A stretch of DNA of 64,000 bases, from positions 41,424,943 to 41,488,942 of the forward strand of contig OX388347.1 in the NCBI GenBank assembly GCA_947579665.1, given 5' to 3'. This DNA is from Sympetrum striolatum. Taxonomy: Eukaryota; Arthropoda; Insecta; Odonata; Libellulidae. Positions 1 through 10,204 of the stretch are shown here, one piece after another; the stretch's first letter is position 1, and the number at the start of each line of letters is the position of its first letter. The notes beneath the pieces were generated by a model, which had not been told where the DNA came from, made no database searches, and worked only from the letters and a program-made list of their open reading frames with translations. Made by a program: the position numbers and the translations under genes.

Positions 1-2
1 AT

Positions 3-185
3 AAGAAGAGGGATGTTTTGGAAGAAATAGGAAGATCACTTGGTGTGACAATTGAAGGGATCGGAAAGTTAATATACATCCTTAAGTCGCTGTTTAGATG
101 GAGATATAAAAATCTAACGGATTCTAAGAAAAGTGGTTGTTCACCGAAGAATTGCAAATGGCCGTACAAAGTCGTACAAACTTAA
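3..185 (+). CDS. MADF-like domain fragment, 3' end of an open frame cut by the window edge
   Basis: The frame is open from the window edge to a TAA at 183-185 (60 codons). Its translation has the layout of the second half of a MADF (Myb/SANT-like) DNA-binding domain. A helix reading DVLEEIGRSLGVTIEGIG is followed by a basic aromatic helix (KSLFRWRYKNL), then the SKKSG turn and a closing KWPYKV segment. In typical MADF proteins these correspond to the W..IA..LG helix, the K.KNLR..F.RE helix, the KSG.G turn and the final KW.YF strand. MADF proteins are arthropod transcription factors, and similar domains also travel with PIF/Harbinger transposons. The first helix and any ATG lie outside the window. 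The frame stops sooner than usual after the domain, which fits a decayed copy. Assignment rests on motif layout only. Confidence 0.45.
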   Translation, partial: KKRDVLEEIGRSLGVTIEGIGKLIYILKSLFRWRYKNLTDSKKSGCSPKNCKWPYKVVQT

Positions 186-1965
186 CCGGACTTGACCGCT
201 TGAGAAGCAACGATACAGTCGGTAAGGTCTGGACGCGTAACGATGTTTACAGAATTTTGCGAAACAATGTTTCTAGACTGCATATAAACCGTTGCAAAAT
301 AATGTTTACCAATGTTCAGAAACATTGTTTACGGTCTGGACTAATGTGGAGATTCAGTAAATTACAGTTTTTCTCATACCGTGTAGCCTACTTATCACCA
401 TCTAACAAATTGTACTTTATCGTACTTAAATTTAAATAATAAATTTATATTGTTTTTATTTTGTGTTGTGTAGCAGCGTCGTAAATTTGTCAAGACATAT
501 GGAGATACTACTAAAGTAAATATAAAAATTTATTTCCGGAGGTCATTTATTTAAATAATTACATTGTTTATATATTATGATGTATGGTTGAAACGTAAAT
601 TAATATGATTATAAGAAGGTACTACAAAAATGTTTCGTCAATTTACGTCATCCATATATGGCAATATACATAACTTTTACAACTAAATGTTCTGTTTTGT
701 CTATGTTCGGTATTGTCATGTCATGTCATGCTCTGTTCTGTCATATTCTGTTTTGTCCGGTCTCCGCTGGTTGTTAGGTTCCTTTGCTGACCATAAATTT
801 GCCCCAGCTGGCGGAGGATAGTTCACTTCGAGAACAAACTTACGCTAAAATCTCTCCAATATCTTCTTCTTTGGGCGAGGGCGCTGTAACCACACATATC
901 GTGGCCTTTTCATTTCCTCTCCACGATTTATCTTCCTAATCAATGAAGGGAAAAACAGAGTTTAGACTTTTTCTACATCCCCGTAATTTTCCCCGACTCT
1001 GGAAGGTCACATTTCATTTTCTTGTATATCACCTTCAATATCCATCCATTTAATCCCGTAATTTTTTGCGGTTAGTCTCGTTTGTCATTTCTTTCCTTCA
1101 GATAGATGACTTAGGGAGATGTAAGGTGAGACTCTTATCTCGAACCTTATCCATTCATTTTCTCTCCCTTTATCCTCTTCTCGAATCCCTCATTACTCGA
1201 TAATGTCGAACGTTTTTGTCATTAAGTTTAATTTCTGGTCAAATTGGATCATCTGCCTACTAACAAGGGGACCAAGACCTCTTTGTGTAACATGGATTCA
1301 CTGAAAACCTCCAGGGCATTTTTTATGCTCCAAAACAATAAATGTCCCATCGTTGGACTCAATTAACCTTCGTTTATATAAAATTGGTTAAATAATATTA
1401 TATACATAATATAGTATAATTAATATATTATAAATAATATAATATAATATTAAAATTGGAGTTAGGCAACCACGTAATGTAATTTTTAATTAGTTTGCTG
1501 GTCCTTACAAGGTCATTTTGTATGGCTAGGCTAGGCAAGGTATGTTTGTATGACAGTTTTGCTGCCCCCGTTTGAATTTTCGGATTATTTTGGAGGAATG
1601 ATGTGCATTCAAGAAAAAAATATTCGAGATACTTAGGTAAGCTTTGGCCCTCTTGTAATTTTAAGTATCAAATAGTTTACTTCACAATCTTCATCAGTGC
1701 TATTGTTCCAAGGATCGATTTACTTTCTTAATATCCGTAGATACAATTTTTGCAAATGTATGTGTCAGTTAGTAGTATAATATCTAACTATCTGACGTTC
1801 CGCAACGGGTCTTACTATAAGTATATTAGTTATTTTTTCTTCATCAAAGTACAATTATTAGTACTTCCGAGGAAATGAATGGGAGACGCAACGCTGAAAT
1901 GATACAAAAAACTATGATGCGGGTATATTTTTATTCTTACTTTGCCTAATGTTCATGTTCATGAT
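186..1965. other. AT-rich non-coding stretch
   Basis: No conserved open frame is seen. A short imperfect TGTCA/TGTTC-type simple repeat lies at about 700-765, and an almost pure A/T run at about 1390-1455. A 52-codon open stretch on the + strand near 781-940 matches nothing I recognise. Confidence 0.5.
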
Positions 1966-1969
1966 TATG

Positions 1970-2180
1970 TTTTTCCTTTTTCGGGGCTTGTTTCAACCCT
2001 ACTTTGTGGGCGTTTTCTCTTAACCAACCATAAATCGCGAAGACATTTTTCTCTCGTAAACCCACTCTTTCCTTCTTTTCATTAATTTTTCTTGAATGTT
2101 AAAACGACACACGATGTAAGGTGGATGAGAGGCCATTTTGGGCCTAATCTCGTCAAATAAAGGGTCCATCTATCTATTTT
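1970..2180 (+). mobile_element. LINE 3' end, subfamily B, 5'-truncated
   Basis: Sense-strand 3' untranslated remnant. It carries the degraded TTTGTGGGCGTTTTCTC stretch, then AGGTGGATGAGAGGCC, a short loop, GGGCC, TAATCTCGTC and AATAAAGGG. It ends in an ATCT-type simple tail. The GGCC/GGCC stem before the AATAAA is the subfamily B terminal hairpin, also seen at 9573, 12233 and 49949. No reverse transcriptase sequence remains. Confidence 0.65.
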
Positions 2181-2189
2181 TAGCCGTTT

Positions 2190-4385
2190 TTCTCGTCCCA
2201 TTCTTTTCTCCCCACCAGCCAATTTACTGTTATCGAAGGGACTCTCCCATGACTAATTTAGGTACAAAATTAAGTGGTTACCCCATCCCTTTGGCTTTTT
2301 CACGCTCAATTCATTCTTCATATTTCAATTTTCCCCTGGAAAATATGGAAATATGCGCTCTCCCTTTAACGAGTACACTGTCCGAAGGAATCCGTCGAAT
2401 GCCTTTACCTGCTTCTACTTCAACCGGACGCAATGAAATGCCACAAGATCGTGTGTTGATTCCCCCCAGTTTGGTCTTTCGTTTCGGTAAACAGAAGGCA
2501 ATCTGTTCGGGAGCCTAAAAAAGGAATCTCCTTAACGGTCGTTTGTCACGAAATGTCCAGGAATACGTTAAGGATAAATATAGGAGCAATGATTTAATTT
2601 CAGTCTTCTCCCTCCATGCGTCTTCCCGTCCTACTAGATTAAACGCTTAATTTCCATGCTCTACGCATCGTCATCGCCGAACATCCCTTCATTTACCGCT
2701 TACCCTCAACCGTACAATAGTGAAGACTCTCTTTCTCCTACTTAGGATTCATTTGTACGAGAAGATTCAACTTTGACCTATATTTCAACTTTGCCGATTG
2801 TTAATAATACAGCTGTATATTCTGTTTCATGTTTTGATTCATTGCGATGTTTGACTTTTTAAATTTTAATTTAATTTTAATTTTTATAATCTATTGATTT
2901 TTTGTTACAATTTCTACAGTTGCTTCAATTAATTGTAATACCTCGTACTTTTTTTTGCTTTCAATGAGTAAATAAATCTATAATATAAAATAGTGCGGGG
3001 TGTGTGTGTAAAAGACGGGTAATACCTTTTCATAAGACATACACGTAAAGGTAATTTGTTTCGTTGCAGGGTTCATTTCTTTTCCAAAATTAAATTAGAA
3101 ATAATAGTCGTAGGAAGTTGAATCAAGCACTAAAAGAAGGGAAATAGAACAAAGATTCTTATTTTAATCGTAGAATATCGTTTACTTTTCGAAATTGCGA
3201 ACATTTTGATAAAATACGTGAATATTTTATCGAAATTTCGATGTTGTTAACAACTCATCCCCCTGACGATCAAGGCGATTGTTGAGTCCCCAGCTAAATG
3301 TATTAACCCGTAAGAAAACATTGAGGAAATATGCGTACTTCAAATTAATGTTAAGAATAAGTAATAGATTATATGAAGATGGAGAAATTTAAGGAAATAT
3401 TAGTAACTGCAGCTATGAACGATATACTGTGAAGAATCGAGTGTACAAACAATACCAGCATTTAAGAAAGATATTAAATTTTATGGAAGCGTCTGTAGCA
3501 ACCAAGTTTTATTTATATGAACGTTATTGTTTACTGACTATTCCTATCAACACAACTGAATGCGTATAAAAACCTGGTAAATTTCGGATGTTTTTAATAT
3601 AATCTTATGAATTAAGAATTACAACTTATCAATTTACATCAATAAATATTTAGCGATTGACGAAAATGGATTTAGTGAATATCGTAAAGATTTCCCAGAT
3701 TCAGTGTTGGAGTTAAACAGCGATTTGTAAAGCTGTAGCAAATCTCCAACATCGTATCCCTTTATCGAAAAGGTAAAGTAAGTTTATGTTTTGTTATACG
3801 CAGAATAAAAAAGTTGTTCAGTGTGGTTTTTTAAGTGCTACTAATTCTTATAAATTTACTATCTTTCTGTTATTGTTCAATCTTTGTTTCTGTTTTGGCA
3901 TTGTGATTGCATTTGTGTTATTTGATGTGCTCCATGTTTATGTGACGCATTTTAGTATTTGGGTATAGCTCCATTACACACTTACTTTCTGCAAAGAATA
4001 TTCATCGGTCGTATCAGAGTGATAAATAATATATTTCTGTTGCGTTTAATCATAGTTATCAAGAACCATTTTTGCCTTTCTGAAAATGTCTCCTAAAAGG
4101 TGACGCTGATTATCCTAATTTGATCTTCGAATATATTTTTTATAATCTTTAAATGATTTTTGTCTTCATCGAAGAAAGTGTTCATTCAAAGGATATGAGA
4201 TTGAATCTCTTGGTGACTTTGTAGACTTAATTACAACTTTATTTACTTTGTTTACTGGTTTGAAAATAATAATAGCCTGGCTATTAGCTATCTACCAAAA
4301 ATTATGAGGCATGTGTTACGATCAAGACTGTAACAAAATTATTTATCAATTTAAAGTTCCTCATTGAGAATCAACGGGCACTTCT
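2190..4385. other. Non-coding stretch without recognised features
   Basis: A 126-codon frame at 2138-2518 overlaps the end of the LINE remnant and has no recognisable domain, so I do not call it a gene. The region from 2500 to 2760 is pyrimidine-rich. The remainder is ordinary AT-rich sequence. Confidence 0.45.
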
Positions 4386-4390
4386 GCTAG

Positions 4391-4686
4391 TAAATAATAA
4401 ATAAATAAATAATAAATAAATAATAAATAAATAATAAATAAATAATAAATAAATAATAAATAAATAATAAATAAATAATAAATAAATAATAAATAAATAA
4501 TAAATAAATAATAAATAAATAATAAATAAATAATAAATAAATAATAAATAAATAATAAATAAATAATAAATAAATAATAAATAAATAATAAATAAATAAT
4601 AAATAAATAATAAATAAATAATAAATAAATAATAAATAAATAATAAATAAATAATAAATAAATAATAAATAATAAATAAATTATAA
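4391..4686. repeat. 11-bp tandem array, unit AATAAATAAAT
   Basis: About 27 nearly perfect copies of an 11-bp A/T unit (one AAT plus two AAAT) run for roughly 300 bp. A shorter degraded stretch of the same units lies at about 4810-4860. The low divergence between units suggests recent expansion or slippage. Length is probably polymorphic and assembly-sensitive. Confidence 0.9.
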
Positions 4687-4730
4687 ATTAATGATTAGTA
4701 AATAAAATCCACGGAGGAGGGAGTTGATTT

Positions 4731-4803
4731 GTGGAAATCCATCTCAAGAAAATAAATGGTGCTAGTACTTTTTCCACAGTTTATTTTAAACGACCGGAAG
4801 CGA
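4731..4803 (+). repeat. Fragment related to the 7001-7176 foldback
   Basis: GTGGAAATCCAT, then CAAG, a spacer and ACGACCGG appear in the same order as at 6986-7044 (GTGGAAATCCAT, CAAG, ACGACCGG). This suggests a one-armed remnant of the same foldback family. The match is short and the call is tentative. Confidence 0.35.
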
Positions 4804-4904
4804 CTAAGAAAATTATAAATAAATAAATTATATATAAATAATAAATAAATAATAAGTAACAATTAATACTTATCTCGCAACAGTCCACTTACTTTGCCAA
4901 GCTG

Positions 4905-5215
4905 TTTATTCAGATTTACTGCAGTTGATTTCAACGAATCGTTTCATTGCATTGCGTCGCATGGGCATCGTGGTTGGTTCGTTTACTACGGCGAAAAGAA
5001 ACGTGCGTTCACGGAAAAGCTCTCGGCTCGCCCCGTCACGGATTGCCGTTCGTGCCGTTTGCATTGACCGCGAGATTTTTAAAGTTCTTCCGAGCTTTTC
5101 TCGCGCCGTTCCCAAAGCTGTTGAGATGAATCTCGGGTAGAGGCGACGTGAAATCCCGTATATATTTTTTGGCTCGCATTTCTATCGTTTTGGGTCCGTT
5201 CACGTTTTACTCCGC
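4905..5215. other. GC-richer island, no recognised gene
   Basis: Base composition rises sharply against the flanking AT-rich sequence, with many CG dinucleotides. Three overlapping frames of 60-71 codons are open on both strands, which is what GC-rich sequence gives by chance. No domain, splice pair or codon bias supports a gene. Confidence 0.45.
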
Positions 5216-5510
5216 TCGGAAGTGTATTGTATAGTCTCATATTACGTCCTTAGTTGATTAGATATGATCTTCCTACCACCGTATTCTGATAAATAATAAT
5301 TATTTATTATTTTGTACAGGATGAAAGAAAATGTATCTTTCATTTACTTTCGTCCAAGTCTTGTTCATGTTTGCGATGACACGAAAACTTCTGAGACGTG
5401 ATTGAATAACTGCAATGAATTGGGTCTCTCCTTATGGAATGTCAATAAATGTGTTACTCTTAGTCGTTATGCTTCACTTACGTGGATTTTTTCCGCTTAC
5501 AGAATTCTAA

Positions 5511-5650
5511 CTTGGTGAGAAAAGCAAAGGCAAACTATCTCACTTCTCATCCTGCCTAATAAGCCTCATTCCCTCTACTAGATCTTAGTAGCTAATGGTC
5601 GAGGGGGTGAGGTACCAAATGGCCTTCCGGCTGAATACTTTACAGACATA
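5511..5650 (+). repeat. Dispersed repeat D, copy 1
   Basis: Shares an ordered series of words with 38950-39090 (+) and about 60051-60140 (-): TTGGTGAGAAAAGCAAAGGC, TCATCCTGCCTAATAAGCC, TCATTC, a variable part, then GTGAGG and a CCGGCTGAATACTTTACAGA-like end. The GCAAAGGCAAAC start resembles the GGCAAACC motif found in several SINE and RTE tails. I infer a transposon-derived repeat but cannot name the family. Confidence 0.6.
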
Positions 5651-6318
5651 TTAGAATTAATTCGGTTAGCCTGAAAGGTGAAGTGCCAGCGTGAACAATA
5701 AAAACATTTTAATATTATCCAATTTAATGTCTCTTATGAAAATACTTACAATTTTATAGTTATCAACTCAGAAAAGATATATATTGAGCCTAAAAGCAGT
5801 CATCTTTATAGTTGGGTGGGACTACAATATTTAGCTTGGTTATTTTATTCATTGTATACGGTGCGATTTCTACCATCCTTTCAAATATGCGAAAAAATGT
5901 TAACAAACAAACATGCAGTTCGCCTTGTTTACTTTCATCTGTCATTCTGCTTTATCACCCGTTTCATTTACATGGCTATATATTTTTCGTCCCTCAAACC
6001 AGGCAATAATTTGAAATGGAAATTTCAAGTGCCCTTGTGTATTCCCGGAATGACGTTTCTGTTACGTTGAACATCGAGTGCTGCTGGCGTCTGTAATTAG
6101 AATCTACGCAAAGAAATTTTTGTTAGTGTCACAATTTTCATTTCATACCTACCTAACAAACGAACTCGGTTTTGGTTTGGTGCTGAAATATTTTGCTCCC
6201 CAAAAGCACGAATTATGCATGCCTTTTGGAATACTATCCTCGCTGGAATCCCTGCAGTATGTAGGACTTCGACACAATTATTCCCGTCTGCAGTGGTTTC
6301 CGAAGGATTATACTCATT
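5651..6318. other. Non-coding stretch, nothing recognised
   Basis: Short frames at 5812-6333 overlap on both strands and show no conserved motif. No repeat copies of other window elements were seen here. Confidence 0.45.
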
Positions 6319-6319
6319 T

Positions 6320-6720
6320 GAAATGAGCAACAAATTATTATCTTCGTCGTCTCACTCGTCCTAAGAGATATACAAGCGTCTATTGATCGACGTTCTACCG
6401 ATGAAAATTAACATTTTTCGTGGTTTTGCAAGAAATTACCTGTTAACACACGGCAAAGATGCCGTTGGGTTGAGATAGGGGGGAGGGATTTCTAGCAAAA
6501 ATCTAGAAATCTAGAAATCCTCCCCCTACCCAACCCAACCCCCGTTGAGATATTTAAAACACCCGCCTATCTGACTGAGCAACGTTGCCGTGTGTGAACG
6601 GGTAATTTCTTGCAAAATCACGAACATTCTTAATTTTCATCGTCGAACTTCGATCAAAAGACGCTTATATATCTCTTAGGACGAGTGAGACGACGAAGAT
6701 AATAATTTGTTGCTCATTTG
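6320..6720. mobile_element. Large foldback (MITE-like) element with nested hairpin
   Basis: Two arms of about 135-140 bp, 6321-6460 and 6585-6720, are near-perfect inverted copies. Both begin AAATGAGCAACAAATTATTA and run through CGTCGTCTCACTCGTCC to TTTTGCAAGAAATTACC and ACACACGGCAA. Inside lies a second, independent hairpin: GTTGGGTTGAGATAGGGGGG against CCCCCTACCCAACCCAAC at about 6470-6540. No transposase frame is present, so it would depend on an element elsewhere. A target-site duplication is not clear. Confidence 0.8.
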
Positions 6721-7000
6721 AATTGTTTATAACTTTTTAAATCGTATTCCACGCGGTCAGTTGTTTTATGGTCCCCCCTGATGAAAAGGTCGGGCGCTCA
6801 GTAGCTGGGAAAGTGAGCTAAGGGTACGGATTAGGACGAAGACCCTCCAAATTTCTACCTGAAAAAAGTAACGGTATAACCCCCGCATAACTACCACTAA
6901 CCTTAGTTTTGATCTATTTCTTTGATTGAGTTGAAATAAATTGAAATATTTCTTTAATACAATCAATTATGGAAGGCTTTACTACGTGGAAATCCATAAC

Positions 7001-7176
7001 AAGTAATCTAAGATATAAAAATTCTCAAATACTTTTACGACCGGTTTTCAGTAAAATTTGGCCATTACCATTTCTTGTCAAGGCAAATATCAAAACTTGA
7101 TATTGGCCAAATTTTTAATTTTTCAAAATATATTGTGGGAAAAAGAATTTATGAATTTTTATTCCTTAGATTACTT
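7001..7176. mobile_element. Foldback element with CGACCGGTTTTC core
   Basis: Inverted arms lie at about 7001-7063 and 7104-7176. AAGTAATCTAAG, ATAAAAATTC and AAATTTGGCC occur in one arm and their complements in the other. The left arm contains CGACCGGTTTTC (7038-7049), the same core as the elements at 24456 and 44015. On the minus strand it reads GAAAACCGGTCG, which resembles part of a hammerhead ribozyme core, but the matching CTGANGA box is disrupted here. Confidence 0.65.
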
Positions 7177-7179
7177 AAA

Positions 7180-7780
7180 ATATATCTTCCATCGTAAGCT
7201 GCAGGTTATCGGACACATTAGATTACATTGCTTTTAACCTTTAGGTTTTTGTATTATTTTAATGAATACTCTTAAATTACCTACTTCGATGCAATGCTAG
7301 TGACATCTAATAGTAAACCTTCTCTAAAAATTTAGTAAGGAGGGGAAACAAAATTGCCTCAATCGCAGTGAAATTACTAATCGTTCTGGTGATTTTGATG
7401 GTTTGAAGCTATTATATAGCATTTAAAAATCGGAATAAATCTCTCGGCAACTGTGCGTGCCGCACGATGTCCCAAACGCTGACATGCTACGTGTTCATAA
7501 TAGAGGACTCGTTTTCAGACTCCGGCAAGTTAACTCGCCCTTTAGAATGTCACGTTCCCGCTCCGATCGAGTTTTATCTTACTTTCGATCTAATTTATAC
7601 TTCCGCGAAGTACGTAAAAATATCGCTAAGCATCAAAATGTTGAGGAAGACTGAAGTTTAAAAAAAGGAATGCTGTCAACTTAGAATCAGACAACTTTCG
7701 CGGGGGAACATCCGAAGTTAACTGGTAAACTGGTTATCTGGGTTCGAGAAAATTGGAAACAATTCAGAAATAATATTAAA
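7180..7780. other. Non-coding stretch, nothing recognised
   Basis: Two overlapping 64-65 codon frames at 7457-7661 lack motifs. No repeats shared with the rest of the window were seen. Confidence 0.45.
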
Positions 7781-8185
7781 TCGTCTTTGGTTGGCGAGAT
7801 CGAGACTAAAAATCTTTTCTTCCTTCCAACCCATCGTCATTCATTATAAAATAATATAATTGAAGAGAGTACGGGAAAAATTCTCTATTAAAAAACTAAG
7901 AGATTCTTAAAAAATATCCACTTCAGAAAAACACCCACGAAGAAAGGGGTATGAAATACCGGCGAACTCCAAAAGAATAAATTACTAAAAGTTAATATTT
8001 ACTAAAAATAACTAAAATTTGATAGTTAATATTGCTAATAACTAGTATATCATAACTAAAAGATGAGGAAAAACATGACAAAATACTAAAAAATGCACTA
8101 CCAATAAGCACATGAATGCGATATATCCATAAGAATAGTTAGTTCACATTTAAATAAATGATATCAATATAAATATCGCTAAGCA
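7781..8185 (-). mobile_element. LINE 3' end, subfamily A, antisense
   Basis: Antisense copy. The 3' terminus is at the left: GGCGAGATCGAGACTAAAAA, then TTCCAACCCATCGTCAT, which is the complement of the A-type ending. It continues through AAACACCCACGAAG, TAACTAAAAGATGAG and AAATAAATGATATCAATAT. The same three landmarks in the same order occur in the antisense copies at 37803 and 48758, which end at about the same point. An extra A/T stretch lies at about 7965-8050. Confidence 0.8.
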
Positions 8186-8239
8186 CAGAAATTCAGTTTA
8201 ATGATGCTCTGGAAGGAATAGAGCATTACTTAGTCTTTC

Positions 8240-8390
8240 TACAATTAAAACTACTATCCATGTTTAAAAATATGTATGAATGTATTCTATGTATTAAAAT
8301 TTTTGCCATTTTTTCTTACCCTCCTTCTTGTGGGTGTTTTCCTGCAGGGCTTTCCTTATTTTTTCCCAAATACAAATTCAGGTTCGTTTA
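8240..8390 (+). mobile_element. LINE 3' untranslated fragment, subfamily A/B body
   Basis: Contains CTTGTGGGTGTTTTCCTGCA followed by TTTCCTTATTTTTTCCC, the stretch shared by all A and B copies in this window. It lies directly before a reverse transcriptase fragment of the same orientation, so 3' UTR precedes coding sequence. This is the reverse of normal order and points to two insertions side by side. Confidence 0.6.
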
Positions 8391-8410
8391 GTGTACCAAC
8401 CAAGTCTTAA

Positions 8411-9281
8411 TCTTGCCCTGAAATAAGGACACGCATATATATCAGCAATGTTAGGATATTCGCAGACGACACAGTCATTTACAGGGAAATAGTTAGTTCA
8501 GAGGATAGATTAACCCTTTCGAACGACTTAGATAGAATTATGAATTGGTGCGATGATTGGCAATTAGAACTTAATGTAGAAAAGTGTTCGGTAGTTAACT
8601 TCTTCGAAAGTAAATCTATAATAAATGATTATTCTTATAGTCTCCGAGGGGTAAACCTAATGACAGTAGAATCTGTAAAGTATCTTGGAGTAACTCTCAC
8701 GAATAATCTATCATGGAGTGCCCACATCCGAAATATATGTGGAAAAGCACTTAAGAAACTCGGCTTCGTTAAAAGAATAGTCGGTAGGAGCGAAGAAAAG
8801 GTTCGCGAGCGATGTTACTTAGCGTTAGTTAGGCCTAACCTTGAGTATGCATGTAGTGTATGGGACCCCGCCGAGAAATGTCATATTCGGGATTTAGAAA
8901 AAGTACAACGAAAGGCGATACGATTTGTAAAGAATTGCTACGATAAAACAGCGAGTGTCACTCAGATGTTACAGGACGCGGGATGGGAATCATTAGAAGA
9001 TAGAAGAAAAATTCAAAGGATAAATTTATTAAATAAGTTCAGAGAAATTACGTTTTCAGATGATGTAACCGATATAATGCGACCCCCCTGTTGTATGGGC
9101 CGTGCTGATACTGCCCGAAAGATTAGGGAAATAGATGCTAAAACGAATCGTTTCAAAAATTCCACAATTCTTCTAATTTTTTCTCCTCCTTATTTTATAA
9201 TTAATGACGATGGGTTAGATGGAAGAAGAGACTTTTAAGTCTCAATCTCGCCCAAATAAAGACGATTTATTATTATTATTA
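8411..9281 (+). pseudogene. Non-LTR retrotransposon reverse transcriptase C-terminal half plus subfamily A 3' end
   Basis: The frame is open from 8411 to a stop at 9236-9238, with its first ATG at 8540. It encodes the C-terminal half of a LINE reverse transcriptase. The catalytic FADDT motif is at 8459-8473, followed by the thumb landmarks MNWCDDWQLELNVEKC, VKYLGVTL, LEYACSVWDP and LEKVQRKAIRF. This is the usual order in CR1/Jockey-type elements that copy their own RNA at a nick. The first five to six RT blocks and the endonuclease are missing, so the copy is 5'-truncated and inactive. The normal FFPRTIREWN-like terminus is also missing. The frame instead runs into the A-type 3' end (GATGGGTTAGATGGAAGAAG, hairpin GAGACTTTTAAGTCTC, TCGCCC, AATAAA) and an ATT tail. 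No stop interrupts 275 codons, so the copy is fairly young. The exact clade is inferred. Confidence 0.88.
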
Positions 9282-9285
9282 TATA

Positions 9286-9450
9286 ATGCGACTAGATGCT
9301 AGAACGAATAGTTTCAAAAAATTATTTTTTCCGCGAACAATACGCGAAAGCAACCGTTTAGGAAAATAGAGTCAAGGTGCTTGCACCCTTTGCCACACGC
9401 CGAAAGGCGGCTTGCAGGGTTCTTACATAGACATAGACATTAATTATTAT
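9286..9450 (+). pseudogene. C-terminal end and 3' tail of a second LINE
   Basis: The first 27 codons read MRLDARTNSFKKLFFPRTIR and end at a TAG at 9367-9369. This is the standard C-terminus of CR1/Jockey-type ORF2 proteins (RTxxFKxSFFPRTIREWN). A GC-rich 3' part follows, GTGCTTGCACCCTTTGCCAC to CGGCTTGCAGGGTTCTTAC, and then an ACATAG-type tail. The tail differs from subfamilies A and B, so this is a third 3'-end type, inserted directly behind the previous copy. Confidence 0.7.
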
Positions 9451-9524
9451 TTAACAATATAGGAGAACATGGAGTAGAACGGGTTAATGTAACAAAACGG
9501 GATACTGGGGGTTTTCAGCCCAAT

Positions 9525-9530
9525 TATAAC

Positions 9531-9562
<32 letters not shown>

Positions 9563-10185
9563 CTTTATTTGGCGAGGTTAGGCCCATTAGGGCCTCTCTT
9601 ACACCTAACGATTAAGGATTACTAATATTACTTACAGTAAAGGAAGAAAAACAATACAAATATATATATGTTACACCCCAAACGTGTAATTGTCCATTTC
9701 ATGAAATGGGCGACTTTTTTGCCCAATTCATGAAATGGGCAAAAGTTGCAATTATTGTTTGGGGTGACAGGAACCCTACCTACCCTACTCAATCCATCGG
9801 CGCCGCGCATATTTAATTGATTAATTCATCTCCGCTACAAATCGTGAAATATGCGCGGCACCGATGGGTTGAGTAGGGTAGGTAAGGTTCCTTTCACCCC
9901 AAACGTGTAATTGCCAAATTCATGAAATAGGCAATTTTTGCCCATTTCATGAATTGGGCAACGCGCCTGCCCATTTCATGAAATGGGCAATTACACGTTT
10001 GGGGTGTAACATATATATATATAAAGAAAATACAAAGAAGAGGTAAACAAATAAAAGAATTGAGGTGTGGGGAAAAACTCCTTGGCTGAAGGCTTTCGGA
10101 GAAAAACCCACTGTGCGGGAAAACGCTCACACAAGAAGGGGAGCGAAAAAAAACCGCGAAAACACAGATGGAAATAAATACAAGC
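9525..10185 (-). mobile_element. LINE 3' end, subfamily B, antisense, split by a foldback insertion
   Basis: The antisense 3' terminus starts with an AAT-repeat tail at 9528-9560, then CTTTATTTGGCGAGGTTAGG and the B-type hairpin. The element is interrupted at about 9669 and resumes at 10011. It continues through GGAAAAACTCC, GGGAAAACGCTCACACAAG and CGCGAAAACACAGATGG, matching the antisense copy at 12201-12450. The order of events is LINE insertion first, foldback insertion second. Confidence 0.8.
9670..10010. mobile_element. 341-bp foldback element built on a 20-bp palindrome, inserted in a LINE
   Basis: Terminal inverted repeats of about 42 bp (9670-9711 and 9969-10010) start GTTACACCCCAAACGTGTAA. 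Palindromes of the form GCCCATTTCATGAAATGGGC occur five times: about 9692-9711, 9721-9740, 9913-9932, 9940-9959 and 9969-9988. An inner inverted pair sits at 9748-9813 and 9849-9914, with CCTACCTACCCTACTCAATC and CGCGCATATTT on one side and complements on the other. Both flanks are TATATATA runs, so a TA-rich target duplication is likely but its length cannot be fixed. There is no coding capacity. The several short frames here are by-products of the inverted repeats. Confidence 0.88.
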
Positions 10186-10204
10186 AGGTATATCACTATT
10201 TGCA

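Noticed and set aside
2138..2518. 126-codon + frame as a gene
   Set aside because: It overlaps the LINE B 3' tip, has no recognisable domain and no splice or promoter context.
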